A stretch of DNA of 64,000 bases from Closterium sp. Naga37s-1 (Eukaryota; Streptophyta; Zygnematophyceae; Desmidiales; Closteriaceae), in assembly GCA_947471745.1 (NCBI GenBank), contig CANJKZ010000463.1:940001-1004000 (forward strand), given 5' to 3'. The translations under genes were made by a program, and so were the position numbers. Below, in pieces: positions 21,765-32,950 of this stretch (position 1 is the stretch's first letter; each line of letters starts with the position of its first letter). The notes under the pieces are model-generated. The model ran no database searches. It saw nothing but the letters and a program-made list of their open reading frames with translations, and had not been told where the DNA came from.

Positions 21765-23775
21765 AGGCCCGTCGTGCCCCTTAGGCCCGTCACGCCACCT
21801 CACGGCCCCGCGGCCCCCTTCGATCCAGGCCCCTAGGCCCCGTCGCTCACGGCCCCTCGGCCCCGTCGCTCACGGCCCCTAGGCCCCGGGCCGTCTCTAC
21901 CCCTAGCTCGGCCCCTCGGCCCCGTTGGCCCCGTCGCCCCTAGCCGCGCCCCACGGCCCCGTTGGCCCCGTCGCCCCTAGCTGCGCCTCGCAGCCCCGTT
22001 GGCCCCGTCGACCCTAGCCACGCCCCTCGGCCCCGTTGGCCCCGTCGCCCCTAGCCGCACCATTCGGCCCCGTTGGCCCCGTCGCCCCTAGCCGCGCCCC
22101 TCGGCCCCGTTGGCCCCGTCGCCCCTAGCCGCGCCCCATGGCCCCGTTGGCCCCGTCGCCCCTAGCCGCGCCTCGCGGCTCCGTTGGCCCCGTCGACCCC
22201 TAGGCCCCTAGCCGCGCCCCTCGGCCCCGTTGGCCCCGTCGACCTCGTCGCCCCTAGCTCGGCCCCTCGGCCCCGTTGGCCCCGTCGACCCCGTCGCCCT
22301 TAGCCGCGCCCCTCGTCCCCGTTGGCCCCGTCGCCCCTAGCCGCGCCCCTCGGCCTCGTTGGCCCCATCGCCCCTAGCCGCGCCCGTTGGCCCTGTTGGC
22401 CCCGTCGACCCCGTCGCCCCTAGCCGCGCCCCTCGGCCCTGTTGGCCCCGTCGCCCCTAGCGTTGGCCCCGTTGCCCCCACCTAGGCCCCGCGGCCCGTC
22501 GCCACCTGGCCCCTCGGCCCCTCGTGGCCCCTCGTGTTTGGCCCCTCGGCCACTGGCCCCTCGGCAACAAGGCCCCTTTGCCCCTAGTCCCTAGGCACCA
22601 AGGCCCCTCGGCCCTAGGCACCAAGGCCCCTCGTGGCCCCTCGGCATCTTGTTTGGCCCCTCAGCCCCGCCCCTCGGCCCCTAGGCTCGGCCCCTCGGCC
22701 CCTTGGCCCCTTGGCCCCTTGGCCCCCAGGCACCTCGGCCCCTCAACCCCTAGCCTCGGCCCTTCGGCCTCGTGTTTGGCCCCTCGGCCCCGCCCCTTGG
22801 CCCCGTGGCCCCTAGTCCCCTTGGCCCCCCGGCTCCTAGGACCCGTGGCCCCTCGGCCCCTCGGCCCCGCCACCCTCTTGTTTGGCCCCTCGGCCCCTAG
22901 GCCCCTCGGCCCCTATTCTTGGCCCCTCGGCCTCTCACCCTCATGTTTGGCCCCTCGGCCCCTAGGCCCCTTGGCCCCTCGACCTCGTGTTTGGCCCCGT
23001 CGCCCCTAGCCGCGCCCGTTGGCCCCGTTGGCCCCGTCGACCCCGTCGCCCCTAGCCGCGCCCCTCGGCCCCGTTGGCCCCGTCGCCCCTAGCCGCGCCC
23101 CTCGGCCCAGTTGGCCCCGTCGACCCCGTCGCCCCTAGCCGCGCCCCTCGGCCCTGTTGGCCCCGTCGCCCCTAGCGTTGGCCCCGTTGCCCCCACCTAG
23201 GCCCCGCGGCTCGTCGCCACCTGGCCCCTCGGCCCCTCGTGGCCCCTCGTGTTTGGCCCCTCGGCAACAAGGCCCCTTGGCCCCTAGTCCCTAGGCACCA
23301 AGGCCCCTCGGCCCTAGGCACCAAGGCCCCTCGTGGCCCCTCGTGTTTGGCCCCTCGGCATCTTGTTTGGCCCCTCGGCCCCGCCCCTCGGCCCCTCAGC
23401 CCCTAGGCTCGGCCCCTCGGCCCCTTGGCCCCTTGGCCCCTTGGCCCCCAGGCACCTCGGCCCCTCAGCCCCTAGCCTCGGCCCTTCGGCCTCGTGTTTG
23501 GCCCCTCGGCCCCGCCCCTTGGCCCCGTGGCCCCTAGTCCCCTCGGCCCCCCGGCCCCTAGGAGCCGTGGCCCCTCGGCCCCGCCACCCTCTTGTTTGGC
23601 CCCTCGGCCCCTAGGCCCCTTGGCCCCTATTCTTGGCCACTCGGCCTCTCACCCTCGTGTTTGGCCCCTCGGCCCCTAGGCCCCTTGGCCCCTCGACCTC
23701 GTATTTGGCCCCTCGGCCTCGTGTTTGGCCCCTCGGCCCCTAGGCCCCCCCTCGCCCAGCCCCTTGGCCCCTTGG
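21765..23775 (+). repeat. C-rich minisatellite leader of element C (about 2 kb)
   Basis: Units of the CCCCGTCGCCCCTAGCCGCG type, then CCCTCGGCCCCTAGG and CTCGTGTTTGGCCCCTCGG types. A block of about 715 bp is duplicated: CGTTGGCCCCGTTGCCCCC recurs at 22461 and 23176, and both copies end near CTCGACCTCGT. Pro-rich frames here are repeat artefacts. Confidence 0.88.
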
Positions 23776-23837
23776 CTACTGCTGCTGCTGCTCCTGCTGC
23801 TACTGCTGCTACTGCTGCTCCTGAGTGCTGCGCCACT

Positions 23838-25544
23838 ATGGCTTCGCTTAGAGTTCTAGCGTTCGATCATGAGGGCAGACCAGTTGCGTTTGACACGTGG
23901 CACGACGATTTGCAACTGTACCTACTGAGCGATATTAATGACAGTGTCTCACTGTTTGACCATGTGCCCGGTGTCGCTCCAGCCCCTCCAGCCACAGCTG
24001 ACAGTGGGACTCGTTCCCAGTGGCTGTCTCGTGACGCTACTACCCGCTTAGCCATTCGCAACCACCTGCCGATGGCCGAATGTACTTACTTTGGACAGCA
24101 CAGGCCCTGTACGACGCTGTCGTTGCTCGCTACTCCTCCCCTGCCACTGCTGCTCTAGGCAGACTGCTACTGCCCTACTTGTTCCCTGAGCTGTCGGCTT
24201 TTGCCACCGCAGCGGACCTGGTTACCCACCTGCGCACTAGCGACGCTCGCTACCGCGCTACCGTCCCTGCTGAGTTCCTTGCCACGAACCAGCCCCCCAT
24301 GTTCATCACCCTCTATTTCATAGTCTCTCGCCTCCCTGACTCTCTTCGCTCTGTCAGGGACCACTTTCTCTCCCTTGACCCCACCTCCCTCACTGTTGAC
24401 CTCCTCGAGCAGCATCTCCTCGCAGCTGAGACTAGTGCAGTTGCTGTAGGTGCTGCTCGTGGCACTCCGCGCCCGCCCTTCTTTGAGGGGTGCTCCCCCT
24501 CCCCCCTTTCCCCCTCCTCCGCCTCTGCTGCTGCTGCAGACGTCTTTGTTCCTGAGGACGTCGGGGCTGCTTCGACTAGTGCGAAGCGCCGCAGCAGCAA
24601 GGTCAAGGGTGGCCAGGGTGGTGGAGGTGGCAGCGGTGGTGGTGGAAGTGGCAGTGGGAGCGGTGGTGGGGGCGGCGGTGGAGGTGGTGGAGGCAGTGGA
24701 GGTGGTGGCGGCGGTGGGACTGGTGGCGGCAGTGGGGGCTCTGGTGGCGGCGGTGGAGGCAGCGGAGGGAGTGGTGGCGGTGGAGGCGGTGGGTCTGGTG
24801 GTGGAAGGTCTGGACCTCGGCGTGGAGGCCCTGGTGGTGGTCAGCGTTTGCAGCAGCAGCGTCGGAGCGAGACCCTGTCGCCCCAGCAGCTCCGTGAGTG
24901 GTTGGTTCAGCGTGGGACGGGTGGGGGTAGTGAGACCTACTCGTATGTCCTTCGCATGGGTGTCCGTGCGGGCCAGACATGCGGGAAGCTTCACACTGAG
25001 CACCGCTGCTTCTCCCGCCTTGACGACGCCTGGCGTGCTGAGTTTGGTGACGACGTCGAGCACCCTCGCTGGGCGGAGTTGCTTAGGTTGGGCGTTACTA
25101 TCTTTGACCTAGACTATGATGCTATTATCTCTGCCATGTATGCTTTGTCTTTTAGTGCTGAGGGTGACTGTTACCGGTGTGTGCCACCTGACCCAGGTAT
25201 AGCGGCTGCTGCTCTAGGTGCTAGTGCGTCTGGTACTCCCCCTGGTACTGCGCCTGCTGAGGCCTTGCACACCTTCACGTTGGACTCCGGCGCCTCGCGC
25301 TGTTTCTTTTGTGACAGCACCACTCTCACTCCTCTCCCTGCACCTGTTCCGGTCAGACTGGCTGAACCCTCTGGGGGCCCGTCGTTGCCAGTTCCTCCAC
25401 TGTCCTCCCCTGTCCATCGGTTCCGTCCGGCTCACTGTCAGGTCTTCACCTCCCCTCGTTCTCTACGAACTTGGTGAGTACCACTGCCCTTCAGGATGCG
25501 ATGGTCACTACCACCACTCCTGGGGGTCAGCGTGTGTCGATCTG
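23838..25544 (+). pseudogene. gag-protease of element C
   Basis: The ATG at 23838 (MASLRVLAFDHEG) is preceded by the leader. A deletion at 24093-24104 joins GGACAGCA to CAGG and shifts frame. Gag resumes as ALYDAVVARYSS, followed by a poly-Gly tract (24610-24830), SPQQLREW and the finger. The first Cys of the finger is replaced by Tyr (TYSYVLRMGVRAGQTC). The protease LDSGASRCFF is at about 25275-25305. A further small deletion near 25380 shifts frame. Reading is cut by the solo LTR at 25545. Confidence 0.88.
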
Positions 25545-26377
25545 TGTTAGAGACTAAGGACGGAGTCTATGAAGATTAGGGGCTGAAATATCTCAAAATC
25601 GTCAACTACAATTCTGGACAGAAAAGTCGTCGACGATTAACGCACAGTTAGAATTCTCAAACTCGAGTATGTTGTAGCCCTTGACGGTGGCTATCTTTCC
25701 CAATTTGAATAGTATCACAATATGGAGTATAACTCAAGTTATGAACTTCGGCACACTAGTGGGTATGCTGCCATAGAAAAACGTAACTCAATCACAATTA
25801 TCTCACAAGTTCACACAAGAAAGTTAGAGTAGCAATGGAACCAGGTAGGAGGGGATGAGGAGGACGAGAGGGAAGGTCCCAAGGGAATCCCCAACCAAGG
25901 AAACCCCATACCACACAATTCCCCCCTTTATAGGCACCCCAACTTTGACATTTGTCACTTTCCCAGCTCATGCCATCCACCTCACCCAACTTGGCCACAC
26001 TTGCCAACCTGGTTTGGCTTCTCCCAACCACTTGGCATCATCTACAGTGATGGTGACGAATTTCCCAACCCCCAAAATTCTGTACCCCATATTGAGTCAA
26101 CCCGCAAATTCACGTAGTCGCTGCATCACAATAACAAACGTCGAACGATCATATCTTTCTTGTTCTTGCTTCGATCGCGATGATTCTTGGTTAGTCGGAA
26201 AGGTCTTGAGCAGAGAAGTCACTTCAGATATATGCCCAAGCCAAATAACATTCACACACACTCAGAAAATCCAAACCACACCAAACACAGATTCCTGCAC
26301 ACACACCACGCATGCAACGCACGAACATATGATGGGAGGCAGACAGACGTGAATGCAAATGATAGCATCACATAACA
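25545..26377. mobile_element. solo LTR of an unrelated family
   Basis: An 833-bp insertion starting TGTTAGAGAC and ending CATAACA, with perfect 5-bp inverted ends (TGTTA/TAACA). It is flanked by the 5-bp duplication ATCTG (25540-25544 and 26378-26382). Element C reads continuously across it once it is removed (VSI...CTCT). It is AT-richer than its surroundings and has no coding capacity. A TTTATAGG box lies near 25927. The ends, the size and the absence of internal sequence fit a solo LTR left by LTR-LTR recombination. Orientation cannot be fixed. Confidence 0.87.
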
Positions 26378-27193
26378 ATCTGCACGTGCACACGGACGGG
26401 GCGTCACCTGGCTACGTTCACTCGTCGGCCAGGGTCGAGTCTGTACACGCTGGCTACCGGGCCTCCTCAGGTCACTGCGTCTGCTCAGGTGTCCGCGTCA
26501 GGTCAGGTAGCTGCCTCTTGCTCGTGTCGCCTCCTGTCGCACCAGACTCTTCTGTGGCACCACCGCCTGGGTCACCCCTCCGTGCCACGCCTTCGTGGCA
26601 TGCACTCACGGTTTCTCGTCTCTGGTCTACCCAGGTCTCTGCCTCCCCTCCCGCCCTCGCCTGCCCCGCCCTGCCTTCCTTGCGTCGAGGGGCGGCAGCG
26701 CGCCGCTCCTCACTCCTCCTCGTTTCCCCCGACAACTGCTCCCCTGCAGACTCTCCACATGGACGTGTGGGGCCCAGCCCGCGTCAGTGGACAGGGCCGC
26801 GAGCGCTACTTTCTGCTGGTCCTTGACAACTACACGCGGTACACCACGGTCTTCCCCTTGCGCAGCAAGGGTGAGGTCGTTGATGTCTTGATCCCTTGGA
26901 TCCGCACAGTCCGTCTTCAGCTCCGCGAGCGCTTCGGTACGGACCTTCCGGTCCTCCGTCTGCACTCTGACAGAGGTGGTGAGTTCTCCTCCGACCTCTT
27001 GCGGGACTTTTGTCGTGGGGAGGGCATTCTCCTGTCGTTCATGCTTCCGGACTCTCCTCAGCAAAATGGGATTGCTGAGCGCCGCATTGGCTTAGTCATG
27101 GAGGTCGCTCGTACCTCCATGATCCATGCGGCTGCTCCCCATTTTCTGTGGCCGTTTGCGGTCCGGTACGCTGCGCATCAGCTCAACCTCTAG
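26378..27193 (+). pseudogene. pre-integrase/integrase core of element C
   Basis: Begins in the protease-integrase spacer. MSASGQVAAS at 26489 opens the pre-integrase finger (HQTLLWHHRLGH ... CLPCVEG). The core motifs are MDVWGPA, HSDRGGEF and QQNGIAERR. It ends at TAG 27191-27193, where sisters have TGG in LNLWPRV. Otherwise close to the intact sequence. Confidence 0.88.
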
Positions 27194-30100
27194 CCCCGTG
27201 TCTCCTTGCCGGAGACCTCGCCCACACTGCGTTGGACGGGGGAGGTTGGCGATGCGTCGGTGTTCCGGGTCTGGGATTCTCGAGCCTTTGTTCGCGATAT
27301 GTCCGCAGACAAGCTCTCCGCCCGCGCCATTCCCTGCGTCTTCCTTGGCTTTGTCCCTGACACGCCTGGCTGGCAGTTTTACCACCCCACCTTGCGCCGT
27401 GTCCTCCCGTCTCATGACGTCACGTTCGACGAGTCGGTTTCCTTCTACCGTCTCTTCCCCTACCGCTCTGCCCCTCACCCGCCCCCGCCGCTCTTCCTTG
27501 CTCCCGGTCCTCCTCCGGTAGACCCCCTCCTGCCTCAGGGTCCTGCTCCCTCGGGTGTGTCTCAGGTAGACCCTCTCCTTGGTACTGCGCCTGTTCAGGT
27601 AGCTGTCGGCTTAGGTGCTGCTCTAGGTGCTGCGTCTGGGGGTGCTGCGTCTTGGGGTGTTGCGTGTGGGGGTGCTACGTCTGGGGGTGCGGAGCCGAGT
27701 GGTGCGGGGTCTGAGGGTGCTGGGTCTGGGGGTGCTGAGCCTGAGGGTGTTGAGCCAGGGGGTGCTGAGTCGGAGGGTGTGGAGTCTGGGGGTGCTGCGA
27801 CTCAGGGTGCTCCTTCGTCTGGAGGTCCTGCTGGTGCGTCGCCGCGACTGTCCTCACAACAGTTGCGTGAGTGGCTTGTTTGGCGAGCTCACTGTCGGAG
27901 TGGAGCTCTCGGAGCTGGAGGCGCTGGAGACATTGGCGCTGGAGGTGCTGCTGTTACTGCTGGAGCTGGCGGTACTGGAGGTACTGCGACTACTGGTCAT
28001 GGAGGTGCTCGTACCAGAGGTGCTGGAGCTGCAGGGACTAGTAGTGTTGGGTGCGCTGGAGTTGGAGACCCTACGGAACCTGGAGGCGCTGGAGCTGGAG
28101 GTGCTGGAGTTGGAGGCCCTGGCGCAGGAGGCGCTGGAGCTACTGGAGCTGGAGTTGGAGGCACTGGCACCAGGGGTGCTGGAGCTGCAGGAGCTGGAGC
28201 TATTGACTCTGGAGCTGGAGGTGCTGGAGGCACTGTGCGGCCGCGATCGTACTTCGTTCCCCTGCTTCAGCAGGTTCTTGGTGTCCCGTCTTCTATTGGT
28301 CTTCCTTCTCCCTTACTGTTTCTACCGCCTGACCAGTCGCAGTCGCCGTTACAGCCAGCCTCCCCACTGCCTGCTCCCTCTTCGTACACTGAGCAGTCAG
28401 ACGGCCTTACAGAGCGTTGTAAGCCTGCGCCTCGTCCTGTCTTGCCTGTTCGCACTGCTCGTTGCGCTCCTCGTTCGCGTCCTCCTCCTGTCCCCGACAC
28501 GCACGCTATGGCACTCCGTCCATCCTCTGTTCCACTGCGTGACCCTCTGCCTGCTCCTCCTAAGTCCTCTCTTCGTGAGGTCCCTGTCCCTGCATCTGAC
28601 AGCGCTCGTGCTGCCAGTCCCACTGTCTCTCGTCTCCTCACCACTGCTGTCACTGACCCTTCTTTTGAGGCTGCTGCTGCGTCTGCTCTCGTTGCTGAGC
28701 TGCTTGACTTTGCTGTTGTCTGCCGTCTCGACTACGCCACTGCTTTTGTTGCTGAGTCTGTGTCTGCCAGTCCTCCGTCCGTCGGGGGTGAGTGTGCTCT
28801 TAGCACGGACGTCCTTGAGGATAGGCAAGAGGACTTTGAGTGTCTTGCAGCTGCTGTACCTCGTTTCGCTTCCATGCTGCTTGCCCCTGAGGGAGACCCG
28901 GATGCTCCAGACATCCCGACCCCGCGCTCTTACGCAGAGGGGATTACGGGTCCTTACTCCTCTCAGTGGAAGGCAGCTATGGATGCCGAGATGGCATCCT
29001 GGAAGTCCACAGGCACCTATGTCGATGAAGTTCCCCCGTCTCGGGCGAACATAGTCGATGGAATGTGGATTTTCAGGGTGAAGCGGTCGCCGGGTTCTCC
29101 GCCTGCCTTCAAGGTGCGTTACGTTGCTCGAGGCTTCAGTCAGCGACAGGGAGTTGACTACTTCCATACCTTCTCCCCCACCCCGAAGATGACTACTCTT
29201 CGGGTGTTGCTGCACGTCGCTGCTCAGCGTGACTACGAGTTGCACTCTCTGGACTTCAGCACATCTTTCCTGCAGGGCAGCCTGCACGAGGAGATCTGGC
29301 TGCGCCGACCACCTGGTTTCACTGAGACGTTTCCTGCAGGTCCGTTGGCCAGTCTACGGTCTCCGCCAGGCGCCTCGCGAGTGGCACGACACACTGAGGA
29401 CTACACTTGCGGCTCTTGGGTTTGCTCCTTCTACTGCGGACCCGTCGCTGTTTCTACGCACCGACACCTCGCTGCCGCCGTTCTACTTCCTAGTGTACGT
29501 CGACGACCTCGTCTTTGCCACTGCTGACACTGAGGCCTTGACCCTTGTGAAGTCGGAGCTGCAGAAGAGACACACTTGCACTGATCTGGGTGAACTGCGC
29601 AGGTATCTTGGCTTGCAAATCACCCGGGACAGAGCACGGCGCACCATAACACTGACTCAGTCACACATGGTGCACCAGGTTCTTCAGCGCTTCAGCTTCC
29701 AATTCTCCTCGCCACAGCCCACTCCTCTGTCTACCAGCCACTCGCTCTCAGCTCCACTTTCGGACGAGTCCGTAGAGCCGAGTGGTCCGTACCCAGAGCT
29801 TGTGGGCTGCCTCATGTACCTGATGACGTGCACACGACCTGACCTCGCGTACCCTCTCAGCCTTCTCGCTCACTACGTGGCTCCCGGTAGGCACCGAAAG
29901 GTGCACTGGGATGCTGCGAAGAGGGTACTGCATTACCTGTGCAGTACGTCGGGCATGGGGCTTGTGCTTGGAGGACGGGGTCCAGTTGTTCTCACTGGTC
30001 ACGCAGACGCCTCCTGGGTTGACGACTCAGCTACGCAGCGGTCGTCACAGGGTTACACCTTCAGCCTCGGTTCCGGCTCTGTTTCTTGGCGGTCTACCTG

Positions 30101-30480
30101 CTCGTCTTCGGTTCTCAGCTCCAGTTGTGAGGCTGAGATCTACGCCGGGGCCATGGCTGCTCAGGAGCTACGCTGGCTCACCTACCTGCTGACTGACTTG
30201 GGAGAGCAGCCTCGTTCGCCTCCAGTTCTGTACGTAGACAACAAGGCCATGATTGCCTTGTGTCAGGAGCACAGAGTGGAGCACAGAACGAAGCACATCG
30301 CTTTGCGATACTTCCTTGCTCGTGAGTTGCAGTAGTCTGGCCAGCTTCGTCTTGTGTACGTGGCCACTCGGGCCAACACTGCTGATGTCTTCACCAAGGC
30401 ACTCCCGCCTTGTGATCATCAGCGCTTTGCTACTATGTTAGGCCTTGTGCCTACTTTGCCTCACTTGCTTACTGCTTCAC
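27194..30480 (+). pseudogene. integrase C-term, repeat linker, RT and RNase H of element C
   Basis: A 773-codon frame (27206-29527) covers the integrase C-terminus, the linker with SSQQLREW and Gly-Ala repeats (27600-28240), a Pro-rich segment, and the RT N-terminus to FLQGSLHEE. A deletion near 29340 (GTQWSLRR lost) shifts frame. RT resumes with VYGLRQAPREW, LVYVDDLVF (about 29495) and RNase H (ASWVDDSATQ, SSSCEAEIYAG, YVDNKAMIALC), with TAG at 30333-30335. The tail ADVFTKALPP continues to about 30480. Confidence 0.9.
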
Positions 30481-30561
30481 TCTGCTTGTACTGTGATCTG
30501 TATATATACCTGCATGCTTGCACTTACTAGGGTATGATCACTGTATTGTTTGTGATCTGTA
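30481..30561 (+). other. 3' UTR remnant of C and C/D junction
   Basis: The sequence from TGTGATCTGTATATATACC to GTATTGTTTGT matches the 3' UTR of element H (58590-58650) and then breaks off. From about 30562 the reverse strand is RNase H of element D. No polypurine tract or LTR lies between. Confidence 0.75.
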
Positions 30562-31195
30562 ACGCAGAGCTATGTGCTTCGTTCTGTGCTCCAGTCTGTG
30601 CTCCTAACACAAGGCAATCATGGCCTTGTTGTCTACGTACAGAACTGGAGAAGAACAAGGCCGCTCTCCCAAGTCGGTCAACAGGTAGGTAAGCCAGCGT
30701 AACTCCTGTGCAGCCATGGCCCTTGCGTATATCTCAGCCTCACAACTAGAACTGAGAACAGAAGACGAGCGGGTAGACCGCCAAGAAACATAACCGGAGC
30801 CATGGCTGAAAGTGTAACCCTGTGACGACCGCTGCGTAGCCAAGTCGTCAACCCAAGAAGCGTCTGCATGTCCAGTGAGGACAACTGGACCCCGTCCTCC
30901 AATCACGAGCCCCATGCCCGACGTACTGCACAAGTAGCGCAACACCCTCTTAGCGGCCTCCCAGTGCTCTGTTCGGTGTCTCCCGAGCGCAACATAGCGT
31001 GCCAGGATGCTAAGAGGGTAGGCAAGGTCAGGTCGAGTGCAGGTCGTCAGGTACATGAGGCAGCCCACAAGCTCTGGATATGGGCCACTCGGCTCTACAG
31101 ACTCGTCCGAAGGTGGAGCTTAGAGCGAGTGACCAGTAGGCAGAGGAGTGAACTGTGGCGAGGAGTACCGGAAGCCGAAGTGCTAAAGGACCTGG
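30562..31195 (-). pseudogene. RT thumb/RNase H fragment of element D
   Basis: The minus strand reads GCLMYLTTCTRPDLAYPLS, ASWVDDLATQRSS, SSSCEAEIYARAMAAQELRW and YVDNKAMIALC, and is then cut at the C junction. RT fingers, palm and YVDD are absent because of the internal deletion. The fragment is inverted relative to 29690-30320 of element C, and over about 124 bases I compared I counted 10 differences. Confidence 0.87.
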
Positions 31196-32200
31196 AGTAA
31201 GGAAGAGCGGCGGGGGAGGGAGAGGGGTAGGGGAAGAGACGGTAAAGGGGACCGACTCGTCAAACGTGACGTCCTAAGAGGGGAGGACACAGCGCGAGGT
31301 AGGGTGGTAAAACTTCCAGCTAGGCGCGTCACAGACAAAGCCAAGGAAGACACAGGGAATGGCGCGGGCGGAGAGCTTGTCCGCGGACAGATTGCGGACA
31401 AAGGCACGAGAACCAGGGACCCGGAACACCGACGCATCGCCAACCTTCCCCGTCCAATGCAGTGTGGGCGAGGTCTCCGGCAAGGAGACACGGGGCCAAA
31501 GGTTGAGCTGATGCGCAGTGTACCGGACCGCAAACGGCCATAGAAAATGGGGAGCAGCCGCATGGATCATGGAGGTACGAGCGACCTCCATGACTATGCC
31601 AATGCGGCGCTCAGCGATCCCATTTTCCTGCGGTGAGGCCGGAAGCGTGAACGACTGGAGAATGCCCTCCCCACGACAAAAGTCCCGCAAGAGGTCGGAG
31701 GAGAACTCACCACCTTTGTCAGAGTGCAGACGCAGGACAGGAAGGTCCTGCTAGAACCGCTCGCGGAGCTGGAGACGGACTGCACGGATCCAAGGGATCA
31801 AGACATCAATGACCTGACCCTTGCTGCGCAAGGGGAAGACTGCGGTGTACCGTGTGTAGTCGTCAACGACCAGCAGAAAGTAGTGCTCGCGGCCCAGTCC
31901 AGTGACGCGGGCGGGGCCCCACACGTCCATGTGGAGAGTCTGCAGGGGAGCAGTCGTCGGGGGAAACGAGGAGGAGTGAGGAGCGGCGCGCTGCCGCCCC
32001 TCAATGCAAGGATGGCTGGGCGGAGCATGCGAGGGCAGGAGGGGAGGCAGAGACCTGGGGAGACTAGACACAAGGAGGAAAGAGTGCATGCCACGAAGTC
32101 GTGGCAGATAAGGGTGACCAAGGCGGTGGTGCCACAGAAGAGTCTGGTGCGACAAGAGGCGACACGAGCAAGGGGGTGCTACCTGACCTGACGCGGACAC
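31196..32200 (-). pseudogene. integrase of element D
   Basis: It starts after a TAG shared with B (CAG changed in AQVSASG). The finger HQTLLWHHRLGH ... CIEGRQ, the core MDVWGPA, a TAG within the RLQLRERF region (about 31751), the rest of the core (NGIAERRIG) and the VFRVPGSRAF C-terminus are visible, ending in a Pro/Leu-rich piece at the deletion. Note NGIAERR is preceded by SPQE rather than SPQQ. Confidence 0.86.
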
Positions 32201-32950
32201 CTAAGCAGACGCAGCTACAATAGGAAGATTGGTAGCCAGTGTGTACAGACTCGACCCTGGCCGACGAGTGAACGTGGCCAGGTGACGGCCCGTCCGTGTA
32301 CACGTGCAGATCGACACACGCTGACCCCCGGGAGTGGTGGTAGTAACCATCGCATCCTGGAGGGCAGCTGTACTCACCAAGTTCGTAGAGAACGAGGGGA
32401 GGTGAAGACCTGACAGTGAGCCGGACGGAACCGCCGGACACGGGAGCACAGTGGAGGAACGGGCAACGACCGGGCCCCTGGAGGGGTCAGCCAGCCGGAC
32501 TGGGATAGGTGCAGGTAGAGGAGTGAGAGTGGTGCTGTCACGAAAGAAACAGTGTGAGGCACTTGAGTCCAGTGTGAAGGTGTGCGAGGCCTCAGCAGGC
32601 GCAGTACCAGGGAGAGTACCAGACTCACTAGCACCTAGAGCAGCACTGGCTTTACCTGGGTCAGCCGGCACACACCAGTAACACTCACCCTCAGCACTAA
32701 CAGACAAAGCATACATAGCAGAAATGATAACATCAAAGTGCAGGTCAAAGATAGCAACTCCAGACCTAAGCAGATCAACCCAGCGAGGGCACTCGACGTC
32801 GTCACCAAACTCAGCACGCCAAGCGTCGTCGAGCCGGGAGAAGCAGCGGTGCTGAGTGTGAAGCCTCCTGCATGTCTGACCAGCACGGTCACCCGTGCGA
32901 ATGACATACGGGCAGCTATCACTACCCCCAGACGTACCACGCTGAAACAA
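32201..32950 (-). pseudogene. protease/Gag C-terminus of element D
   Basis: The Gag finger (C-X13-C-X3-H-X4-C) is intact. The protease active site reads LDSSASHCFF instead of LDSGASRCFF, so the Gly of the Asp-Ser-Gly triad is changed to Ser, which should impair catalysis. It ends at the TAG shared with B. Confidence 0.87.

Larger units (their letters stand above)
21627..30553 (+). mobile_element. Ty1/copia element C (main family)
   Basis: Partial 5' LTR, PBS, 2-kb minisatellite leader, gag, protease, an 833-bp foreign solo LTR, integrase, linker, RT and RNase H. The 3' end stops at about 30553, before the polypurine tract and 3' LTR, where it abuts inverted element D. Confidence 0.92.

Noticed and set aside
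22524-23009. Long Pro/Leu/Gly-rich open frames in the leader of element C
   Set aside because: They are translations of CCCTCGG-type tandem repeats, which lack stops in several frames. No conserved domain, and similar frames occur in all leader repeats.
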